From Candidatus Margulisiibacteriota bacterium (GTDB taxonomy: Bacteria > Margulisbacteria > Termititenacia > Termititenacales > Termititenacaceae): DNA of 7,114 bases. Numbering within the stretch: the first letter of the stretch is position 1; each line of letters starts with the position of its first letter. This document shows, piece by piece, positions 1-6,064 of this stretch. The stretch is taken from assembly GCA_031267055.1 (NCBI GenBank), contig JAIRZV010000109.1, positions 1 to 7,114 of the forward strand, written 5' to 3'. The position numbers and the translations under genes were made by a program. The notes below the pieces were generated by a model that made no database searches, was not told where the DNA came from, and saw nothing but the letters and a program-made list of their open reading frames with translations.

Positions 1-1859
1 GCCGCGATATAGTAACCGCCCGATGCGGCAATATTACCCACGGAAGCCACCACGTATTTTTTCTTGTCGCGCAGTTTTTGCACCTCTTTGTAGATACGAT
101 CCGCCGCAAAAGGCGAGCCACCCGGTGAATTGATGCGCAGGACAACAGCTTTGACATGATCCTGCTGGCGTATCTCGCGCAATTCAGCCACTATCGTATC
201 AGCGCCGGAACGTTTGCCGCCGAATAAAGTGTCGGAATAAGAAATACCATCAATCAACTCGCCGTCAATATCCACAACCGCGATCGTACGGAAATCTGGA
301 ATAATAAAATTATTCTCCTCGAAACTGACCAGTTCACCCGGACTGATATAACGCAAATCGTTGGAAAGCTCGTCGGCATTTTGTGTGGCGAGTCTGAGCA
401 ACGCGCGCAATTGATTTTCAGCCTCATCATAATAACCCAACGCGTCGATCAAGCGGTAATCCAGCGCTTCCTGGGCGGTGATAATCCCGCCATCGGCAAT
501 ATCGGCCATATTTTGCGTGGAGACCTGCCGCGCATTTTTGAGCGCAACGGACAATTCATCGTTAATGTCTTTGACTAACTGCTCGAGATGCTCGCGCTGT
601 TTGTCCGTAAACCCGGCGTTCCAAGGATTGAGCGCGTCTTTGTATTCGCCGGTGTGGATCACCAGCGGCGTCAGGCCGAGTTTTTCCAGCAAGCCCTTGT
701 AGCGCGTCACGGTCAGCGCGCGACCGGCCGGAGTCAACGCGCCCAACGAGGGCATGACGATTTTATCCGCCACGGTCGCCAGATAATAAGCGTTGGCGGA
801 AAGCTGATCTTCTATATATACGACGACATATTTGCCCTTGCGTCGAAATTTCAGCAACTCCGCGCGCAGCTCTTCCAGCACCGCCGCGTAAGAAACGCTG
901 TTGGACAAATCCTGAATGCGCACCATGATCGCCGCAACATTTTTGTCATCAGCGGCCACGCGGATTTTTTGCAGTAAAACATCTAATCCGAGATTGTTGC
1001 CGCCAAAAATCGAAGCGTCCGACTGGCCGGCAATTAAATTGGAATTCAGCTCTAGCAGCAAAATTTCTTTTTGCGGCACCACCGAATATTTGCGGACTCT
1101 GGGATACAGCTCATTGCCGAGTTTGACCGCCCAGCGGTAAATATGCTCCTCGTCGGTGCGCTCCAGTGCGTATTCCCAGGTCAGATCACCGAGGCCAAAA
1201 CTAAAACCGACTGTCGGATTATTTTTGTTGTAGCCGCCGCGCAAAGCAAAACCGTCGGCCATTCGCCATTCCAAACCATAATGCTCGCCGCTGTCCGCCG
1301 AGAATAAAAAATCGCCCGGTTCATAAGCCAGCCCCAGTCGTGCCTGCGTGTCAGCGTCAATCCCCTGCTTGGCGATATTTTGAATATTCAGTCCCAGCCG
1401 CAGCGACGGCCAAAAATTAAACAGCAGCCCTCCGTCCACAGTCCAGGCCGAGCCAACAGCTTCCGGCGTCTCACGCGTCAGACTGCGGTAAACCAAGCCG
1501 TAATCGATGCCGCTGGAAGTCTGCACACCATAACCGATAGACTGCGCGTCAACAAAATAAGAATCCCTGTCCACAAATCTGCGGCGGCCAAAAGCCACAT
1601 TGCCAAATTTGAGAGCCGCGTCAATTCCTGTGACGTATTTCAAATTGGACAAATCGTCTTCGCTGTAAGTGAATTGCATACCCGGGTACGCCAGACCGGC
1701 GGGATTGTAATACAAAGCAGAAGTATCTGTAGCCGTGCCGGTAAACGCGCCGCCCATGCCCAACGCGCGCACTCCGGTATCACGCCGCAAAATATCCAGC
1801 GTGGTATCCGCGGCGGACACGGCCAGACAAAATAAAATTATTGTCAAAAATTTTTGCAT
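1..1859 (-). CDS. sppA: Outer-membrane beta-barrel (PorV/UPF0164-like) domain fused to signal peptide peptidase SppA (S49); 3' end outside window
   Basis: SppA-type serine proteases use a Ser-Lys dyad to cut membrane-associated peptides such as cleaved signal peptides. The frame is open from the ATG at 1859 to the window edge: 619 full codons, C-terminus missing. Residues 1-17 look like a signal peptide (MQKF, hydrophobic LTIILFCLAV, then SAA). Residues about 19-255 resemble PorV/UPF0164 barrels, with RALGMGGAFTG and ALYYNPAGLA near the start and alternating aromatic strands after. From about 262 the SppA part begins. GEYKDALNPW places the likely general-base lysine at Lys407, and AASGGYY places the nucleophile at Ser613, about 206 residues apart, close to the spacing in E. 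coli SppA (209/409). RINSPGGS (575-582) is the usual S49 loop. The ATG overlaps the aspS stop (TAATG), and no Shine-Dalgarno lies at a normal distance, so translation is probably coupled to aspS. SppA identity is strong; the barrel call is by pattern and the fusion is unusual. Confidence 0.88.
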   Translation of the reverse strand, partial: MQKFLTIILFCLAVSAADTTLDILRRDTGVRALGMGGAFTGTATDTSALYYNPAGLAYPGMQFTYSEDDLSNLKYVTGIDAALKFGNVAFGRRRFVDRDSYFVDAQSIGYGVQTSSGIDYGLVYRSLTRETPEAVGSAWTVDGGLLFNFWPSLRLGLNIQNIAKQGIDADTQARLGLAYEPGDFLFSADSGEHYGLEWRMADGFALRGGYNKNNPTVGFSFGLGDLTWEYALERTDEEHIYRWAVKLGNELYPRVRKYSVVPQKEILLLELNSNLIAGQSDASIFGGNNLGLDVLLQKIRVAADDKNVAAIMVRIQDLSNSVSYAAVLEELRAELLKFRRKGKYVVVYIEDQLSANAYYLATVADKIVMPSLGALTPAGRALTVTRYKGLLEKLGLTPLVIHTGEYKDALNPWNAGFTDKQREHLEQLVKDINDELSVALKNARQVSTQNMADIADGGIITAQEALDYRLIDALGYYDEAENQLRALLRLATQNADELSNDLRYISPGELVSFEENNFIIPDFRTIAVVDIDGELIDGISYSDTLFGGKRSGADTIVAELREIRQQDHVKAVVLRINSPGGSPFAADRIYKEVQKLRDKKKYVVASVGNIAASGGYYIA

Positions 1860-3589
1860 TATTCGGTGATTTCCAATCTCAATTCCTGCAATTGCTCCGG
1901 TGCGACAGTCGCCGGAGCTTCGGTCAGCAGACATTCTGCGGATTTTGTTTTGGGAAAAGCGATCACATCGCGGATCGACTCCGCGCCAGCCAAAAGCATG
2001 ACCAGCCGGTCCAGTCCGAGAGCCAATCCGCCGTGCGGCGGTACGCCGTATTGAAAAGCGTCGAGCAAGAAGCCGAATTTTTCCCGCGCTTCCGCGGCGC
2101 TAATGCCCAGAGTTTCAAAAACCTTTTGCTGCTCCTCGGGCTTGTAAATACGCAACGAGCCACCGCCCAGCTCCACGCCGTTGAGCACAATATCGTAAGC
2201 AGCCGCCAAAGTATTTTCGTCGTAATTTTCATCCAGCGGCTTGGTAAAAGGGTGATGTGTGGATGTAAGTTTGCCCTCGGCATTGCGCTCGAACAAGGGA
2301 AATTTAACCACCCAGCAAAATTTAAACTCCTGCGGATCATAAAGTTTAAGGTCTTTGGCGATGGCACAGCGCAGTTTGCCCAGAGCGTCATGCACGATCT
2401 TTTTGCTGTCCGCGACAAACAATAGTATATCGCCGACTTCGCCCTGCAAACGCGCGATGATCGCGTCCAGCTGCTCCTTGCTGAAAAACTTGGCGATCGG
2501 CGAATTAAGCTCGTTTTGGCGGATCGTGATCCAGGCCAGACCTTTCGCGCCAAATTTGCCGACAAAATCTTTGTACGCGTCGAGCGCGCCGCGCGACAAT
2601 TTGCCATCGGCGTTTTTCACATTGATCGCCTTGACTATGCCGCCGCGATCGACCACCTCTTTGAAAACTTTTAACTGGGACTGCGCCGCAATATCCGAAA
2701 TATCGATCAGCTTCAGGTCAAAACGCAGGTCCGGCGCGTCCGTGCCGTAAAAATTAACCGCGTCAGCGTAAGTGATTTCCGGCGTTTGGTCGGGATATTT
2801 TCGGCCGGTCAGCGGCAGGATTTGCGCCAACAGTCCGTCGATCAGCTGCCTGATTTCTTTTTCGTCCGCAAAAGACATTTCTATATCGATCTGCGTGAAT
2901 TCCGGCTGGCGGTCAGCCCGTAAATCCTCGTCGCGGAAACATTTGGCGATTTGAAAATATTTTTCGTAGCCGGAAACCATCAGCAGTTGCTTGAATAATT
3001 GCGGCGACTGCGGCAGCGCGTAAAACTTGCCCGGTTTCACGCGGCTCGGCACCAAATAATCACGCGCGCCTTCCGGCGTGGATCTGGTCAGGAGCGGTGT
3101 TTCGATCTCCAAAAAATCCTGCGCGTACAGATACTCGCGCGCCACCCGTGTAATTTCCGAGCGCAAAATGAGATTGTTTTTCAGATTTTCGCGGCGCAGA
3201 TCGATGTAGCGGTAACGCAGTTTGATCGACTCGTCCACGTCCTGCTCATCGCAAACCGAGATCGGCGGCGTCTTGGCCGTATTCAAAATCGTCAGTGTCC
3301 GGCCTTCGATCTCCACCTCGCCGGTTGACATATTGGGATTGATATTTTCCGCGCTGCGGGAGATCACTTTGCCGGTCAGCGACACGACATATTCCGAACG
3401 CAACTCGTCGGCCAATTTGTGCAATCGGGCGTCCAGCTCGGCATTGAAAGTGATCTGCGCTATGCCGCTGCGGTCACGCAAGTCCACAAAAATCACGCCG
3501 CCGTGGTCGCGCCGTCTGTTGACCCAGCCGCGCAATTGTATTTCCTGGCCGAGGTCTGTTTTTCGCAAAGAGCCGCATTTTCTCAACAT
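1859..3589 (-). CDS. aspS: Aspartyl-tRNA synthetase, bacterial type
   Basis: Charges tRNA with aspartate in the cytoplasm (class II aaRS). The 576 residues match the usual bacterial length of about 590. Visible parts in order: an OB-fold anticodon-binding domain (about 1-105) with GWVNRRRDHGGVIFVDLRDR at 21-40; motif 1 around 145-172, ending in ETPLLTRSTPEGA; motif 2 with FRDEDLRADRQPEFTQIDIE at 218-237; the bacterial GAD insertion (about 285-415); HHPFTKP at 445-451; and motif 3, GLALGLDRLVMLLAG, at 521-535. All catalytic signatures look intact. His29 in the RRRDHGG segment, where E. coli has Leu, is the residue reported in non-discriminating AspRS enzymes that also charge tRNA-Asn. The start ATG shares its A with the hisS stop (TAATG) and has a good Shine-Dalgarno inside the end of hisS. 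The stop overlaps the sppA start in the same way. Confidence 0.98.
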   Translation of the reverse strand: MLRKCGSLRKTDLGQEIQLRGWVNRRRDHGGVIFVDLRDRSGIAQITFNAELDARLHKLADELRSEYVVSLTGKVISRSAENINPNMSTGEVEIEGRTLTILNTAKTPPISVCDEQDVDESIKLRYRYIDLRRENLKNNLILRSEITRVAREYLYAQDFLEIETPLLTRSTPEGARDYLVPSRVKPGKFYALPQSPQLFKQLLMVSGYEKYFQIAKCFRDEDLRADRQPEFTQIDIEMSFADEKEIRQLIDGLLAQILPLTGRKYPDQTPEITYADAVNFYGTDAPDLRFDLKLIDISDIAAQSQLKVFKEVVDRGGIVKAINVKNADGKLSRGALDAYKDFVGKFGAKGLAWITIRQNELNSPIAKFFSKEQLDAIIARLQGEVGDILLFVADSKKIVHDALGKLRCAIAKDLKLYDPQEFKFCWVVKFPLFERNAEGKLTSTHHPFTKPLDENYDENTLAAAYDIVLNGVELGGGSLRIYKPEEQQKVFETLGISAAEAREKFGFLLDAFQYGVPPHGGLALGLDRLVMLLAGAESIRDVIAFPKTKSAECLLTEAPATVAPEQLQELRLEITE

Positions 3590-4869
3590 TATTTTTCTCC
3601 CCTATCCTGCTGGTAATTTTTTTGCAGCCGCGCCGCCAGATCCGCAAAAGCGACTTTTTCCTGCGCGCCAGTCTGCATATTTTTGAGCTGGCCGCATTTT
3701 TCCAGCAGCTCGTCATCGCCGAGTATGTAAACATACGCCACGCCAAGTTTGTTGGCGGATTTTAATTTCGCGCCCAAACCTTTGGCGGACACGTCGATCT
3801 CGGCCGGGATGCCGCTGTGCCGCAGCGTCTCGGCAAACACCGCCGCGCGGCCGCAGGCATTCTCACCGAGCGGTGTCAGCAAAATATACGGCCGCGTTTC
3901 CGGCACAGTGATGTTTTGATTTTGCATAATCAATACCGCGCGCTCGATGCCAAAAGCAAAACCCACAGCCGGCAGAGCCGGTCCGCCGAGTTCCTGCACC
4001 AGATTGTCGTAGCGTCCACCGCCGCACACCGCGTTTTGCGCGCCCAGCTGGCCGGAGATCACTTCAAAAACCGTCTTGGTATAATAATCTAGACCGCGTA
4101 CCAAACGCGGATTGACCTTGAATTTTATTTGCAAAATATTCAGATAATCCTGCACATCGTGAAAATGCGCTTTGCAGTCCGCGCACAGTACGCTGGAAAT
4201 ATCCGGCAGGCCGACAAAAAAATCATTGCACTTGGGATTTTTGCAGTCGAGTATACGCAGCGGATTGGTCTCAAAACGTTTGCGGCAATCCTCGCAAAGA
4301 TTGTCGAGATTGTCGCCGAGAAAAGATTTCAGCCTTTCCTTAATCACCGGTCGGCAAATTTTGCAGCCCACGCTGTTGATATGCACTTCCAAGTTTTTAA
4401 GTCCCAGCGCGGCAAAAAAATGCTGCGCCATCGCGATCACCTCAGTGTCTTGATAAGCGTTGCTGGCGCCCAAAACCTCACAGCCGATCTGATGAAACTG
4501 CCGGTAACGCCCCGCCTGTGGCCGCTCGTAGCGGAACATCGGCCCCTGATACCAGAGTTTGCTCAATGGCTCTTGATTGCGGCGGTTGGACTCGAGATAA
4601 GCGCGCACGACCGCCGCCGTGCCTTCGGGACGCAGCGTGAGATTGCGGCCTTTGCGGTCCTGAAAAGTGTACATCTCTTTGGAGATAATATCGGTGTTCT
4701 CGCCGATGCCGCGCAAAAACAATTCCGTATGCTCAAAAACCGGCGTGCGGATTTCCCGAAAATTGTACAAAGCAAAAATTTCGCGGGCTTTTTGCTCGAC
4801 AAATTGCCACAGGGTCGTTTCTTCCGGCAGAATATCGCGCGTGCCGCGCGGAACTGTATACTGGGTCAT
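3589..4869 (-). CDS. hisS: Histidyl-tRNA synthetase
   Basis: Charges tRNA-His with histidine in the cytoplasm (class II aaRS); 426 residues, the normal bacterial length. The start is fixed by the classic N-terminus MTQYTVPRGTRDILPEE. Motif 1 lies around 38-58, LTLRPEGTAAVVRAY follows at 77-91, and motif 2 with the histidine-binding region runs RYERPQAGRYRQFHQIGCEV at 113-132. The HisA signature RGLDYYTKTVFEV is at 258-270, GGGRYDNLV at 283-291 and motif 3 AVGFAFGIERAVL at 301-313. The C-terminal anticodon-binding domain is about 325-420. The insertion between motif 2 and HisA is cysteine rich (Cys169/172, 192/195, 209/214, 229/232), which looks like one or two zinc sites. It lies 29 bases after the stop of the small upstream gene. 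There is no Shine-Dalgarno before the ATG, but a TATAAT sits six bases upstream. Pairing with aspS is known in Firmicutes and Thermotogae; no T-box leader is present. Confidence 0.98.
   Translation of the reverse strand: MTQYTVPRGTRDILPEETTLWQFVEQKAREIFALYNFREIRTPVFEHTELFLRGIGENTDIISKEMYTFQDRKGRNLTLRPEGTAAVVRAYLESNRRNQEPLSKLWYQGPMFRYERPQAGRYRQFHQIGCEVLGASNAYQDTEVIAMAQHFFAALGLKNLEVHINSVGCKICRPVIKERLKSFLGDNLDNLCEDCRKRFETNPLRILDCKNPKCNDFFVGLPDISSVLCADCKAHFHDVQDYLNILQIKFKVNPRLVRGLDYYTKTVFEVISGQLGAQNAVCGGGRYDNLVQELGGPALPAVGFAFGIERAVLIMQNQNITVPETRPYILLTPLGENACGRAAVFAETLRHSGIPAEIDVSAKGLGAKLKSANKLGVAYVYILGDDELLEKCGQLKNMQTGAQEKVAFADLAARLQKNYQQDRGEK
3597..3603 (-). promoter_or_regulatory. Shine-Dalgarno for aspS, inside the end of hisS
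   Basis: The minus strand reads AGGGGAG, then seven bases, then the aspS ATG, which shares its first base with the hisS stop (TAATG). The site supports the aspS start and allows independent or re-initiating translation. Confidence 0.7.
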
Positions 4870-4875
4870 TGGGCA

Positions 4876-4881
4876 ATTATA
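4876..4881 (-). promoter_or_regulatory. Candidate internal -10 box giving leaderless hisS mRNA
   Basis: The minus strand reads TATAAT followed by six bases (TGCCCA) and then the hisS ATG, so a transcript starting seven bases after the box would begin exactly at the A of the ATG. No Shine-Dalgarno lies before hisS, which fits leaderless initiation. There is no recognisable -35 (TCCTAA at 17-base spacing) and no TGn extension, so the match may be chance. Confidence 0.4.
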
Positions 4882-4898
4882 ACCTGATTTAGTTTTTT

Positions 4899-5372
4899 TT
4901 AGGAGTACAAAATATTCGGATTTTCGAGCGTACGCACCGATATTTCGTCAATGTCTTTTTCCACGACTCTGGCGCTGACCGGCACTTCCTGCTCGCTGCC
5001 GCGGCTTAAATGATGTGCCACCGCTTTTTTGGCTTCCGGCGATTCCGAATCGTAACGTTGTAGCTCCGTTTTTAATTCGGGGTGCAGGGCGGACTCGCCG
5101 TCGTTATTCTCAAAAATCCGTCCCAGCGACAGCGAAAATATGGCGTTTTCCACCATATCACTTTCCGGTTTGACACTCTGCCCCATCGATTCGCTCAAAG
5201 CCTCGGCAATTTCTTTTTTGACCGCCTCATGCGCCAGATGATATTTGCGGATCGCGGAGGTAATTTTTTTACTGCTTTTCTTTTCTTCTTTTTTCAGCAG
5301 ACTCCAGACCGCCGAGGCTTGCGCCGCTTCCGAGAAAATCCCGCTGCTGTTTTGATTAAAATTAACTGTCAT
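4899..5372 (-). CDS. Small charged protein of unknown function, first gene of the hisS-aspS-sppA operon
   Basis: I do not recognise this 157-residue protein. The start chosen is the ATG at 5372 (MTVNFNQNSSG), because a GGGGGA Shine-Dalgarno lies four bases upstream and an extended -10 box would start the transcript near 5400. An ATG at 5402 in the same frame would add ten residues (MIWFVLYGGF) but would sit at or before the transcript start. There is no signal peptide or membrane segment, so it is probably cytoplasmic. Residues about 12-65 look helical, with a lysine-rich stretch (LLKKEEKKSSKK) followed by an amphipathic KYHLAHEAVKKEIAEALSES. The second half is acidic and polar, with ELKTELQRYDSESPEAKKAV predicted helical, and the tail ends in ENPNILYS. 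Its place just ahead of hisS suggests co-transcription, but no link to translation can be read from the sequence. Confidence 0.75.
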   Translation of the reverse strand: MTVNFNQNSSGIFSEAAQASAVWSLLKKEEKKSSKKITSAIRKYHLAHEAVKKEIAEALSESMGQSVKPESDMVENAIFSLSLGRIFENNDGESALHPELKTELQRYDSESPEAKKAVAHHLSRGSEQEVPVSARVVEKDIDEISVRTLENPNILYS

Positions 5373-5375
5373 AAA

Positions 5376-5381
5376 TCCCCC
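5376..5381 (-). promoter_or_regulatory. Shine-Dalgarno deciding the start of the 157-aa gene
   Basis: The minus strand reads GGGGGA, then TTT, then ATG. The distance suits initiation at 5372 and rules in MTVNFNQ as the N-terminus over the upstream ATG at 5402, which has no comparable site. Confidence 0.65.
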
Positions 5382-5406
5382 GTATAGAACAAACCAAATC
5401 ACTTTT

Positions 5407-5415
5407 ATTATACCA
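5407..5415 (-). promoter_or_regulatory. Extended -10 promoter (TGGTATAAT) for the small-gene/hisS/aspS/sppA operon
   Basis: On the minus strand the sequence reads TGGTATAAT, a perfect TATAAT with the TGn extension. A 17-base spacer places TGCCTT at the -35 position, which is a poor match to TTGACA; extended -10 promoters often do without a good -35. The transcript would start near 5400, leaving a leader of about 28 bases before the ATG at 5372. It lies in the 90-base gap after the 172-aa gene, where a new transcription unit would be expected. Confidence 0.65.
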
Positions 5416-5462
5416 CTTTTGGGACGAAAAAGGCAGACGCGATTTTGTAAATTGGAATGTTG

Positions 5463-5981
5463 TTACTCTGTGTCAGGTAATGTGAAGTCATTTGTTGAAA
5501 CTAATATTTTGCTGTCGCCTTTCTTACTCTCCAAAATATACCAGTTCTTTCCGGTTTTCTCATCTATGTACAAAGCATTTTTCGCCAGTTTCCAAGAGCC
5601 GCTGGAAAGCTCCAGCCTCTCCTCTCCGCCATTTAAATTCCTGAAAGTTGTCTGCTTGTTCTTGAACTCCACCTCCATGCCAGCTTTGTTTTTGCTGCTC
5701 TCGTCATCCTCATAGGTATTCCAAACATCCACACCCTGCCTATCGCCAATATCTGCGACTAACCCTATGGGCCGGCCGGTCTCTTTATCAATAGTATCAT
5801 CAAAACGCAACGATACTCGCATGTCACCAATAGTTACATCATCATCTAGCTTTGGACGTACAAATCCGGGAATATTAGGATTTAATAAGTCCGAGCGATC
5901 ACTTATTATTTGATTATCAGTTTCCACTTCTAAATGTTTATTTATGATTCGTTCCCGAACATATCGTCCAGCGTCTGGCAT
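5463..5981 (-). CDS. Acidic protein of unknown function, 172 aa
   Basis: I do not recognise this protein. It has 172 residues, is rich in Asp, Glu and Lys, and has no cysteine, signal peptide or membrane segment. The N-terminal part (MPDAGRYVRERIINKHLEVE) looks helical; the rest alternates short beta-like stretches with polar turns, for example DDVTIGDMRVSLRFDD, EVEFKNKQTTFRNL and KNWYILESKKGDSKILVSTN. The ATG at 5981 has GGAG four bases upstream, a little close but usable. The frame stays open for 19 more codons upstream, to a TAA at 6039-6041, with no ATG, GTG, TTG or CTG in that stretch, so no better start exists. It follows the transglutaminase-like gene by 83 bases on the same strand and is probably co-transcribed with it. 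A role as partner or substrate of that protein is only a guess. Confidence 0.65.
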   Translation of the reverse strand: MPDAGRYVRERIINKHLEVETDNQIISDRSDLLNPNIPGFVRPKLDDDVTIGDMRVSLRFDDTIDKETGRPIGLVADIGDRQGVDVWNTYEDDESSKNKAGMEVEFKNKQTTFRNLNGGEERLELSSGSWKLAKNALYIDEKTGKNWYILESKKGDSKILVSTNDFTLPDTE

Positions 5982-6064
5982 ATTGCTCCAAAGGTTTTCT
6001 TTAGAAGAAATTGTGCCCTGAAAATGTATTGATTTTTCTTACTGCTTAATGATCCCGGACAAAG
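5982..6064. other. 83-base gap between the transglutaminase-like gene and the 172-aa gene
   Basis: The gap holds the GGAG Shine-Dalgarno of the downstream gene and a short A/T palindrome at 5996-6010 (TTTCTT, three-base loop, AAGAAA). I see no convincing promoter or terminator. The stem is too weak and lacks a following U-run on the minus strand. Confidence 0.4.

Noticed and set aside
381..1835. Series of plus-strand open frames in the first 1.8 kb
   Set aside because: The minus strand here carries an unbroken sppA frame with intact catalytic motifs, so the plus-strand frames are shadows.
1841..2425. Long open frame on the plus strand opposite aspS (194 aa)
   Set aside because: It lies fully opposite a certain aspS and its translation looks like an antisense shadow (many Arg, Gln, Phe, no motif).
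4129..4887. Plus-strand open frame of 252 aa opposite hisS
   Set aside because: It is antisense to a complete hisS, has no recognisable domain and would run into the intergenic promoter region.
4870..4898. T-box or attenuator before hisS
   Set aside because: The gap is only 29 bases, far too short for a T-box, and contains no hairpin or peptide leader.
5373..5402. Upstream start at 5402 adding MIWFVLYGGF to the 157-aa protein
   Set aside because: It has no Shine-Dalgarno and would lie at or before the predicted transcript start; the hydrophobic stretch is too short for a membrane segment.
5413..5462. Terminator after the 172-aa gene
   Set aside because: No inverted repeat of useful length was found between the stop and the next promoter.
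5996..6010. A/T palindrome TTTCTT-TAG-AAGAAA as a terminator or operator
   Set aside because: A six-pair A/T stem with no U-run is too weak for a terminator, and such palindromes arise by chance in A+T-rich gaps.
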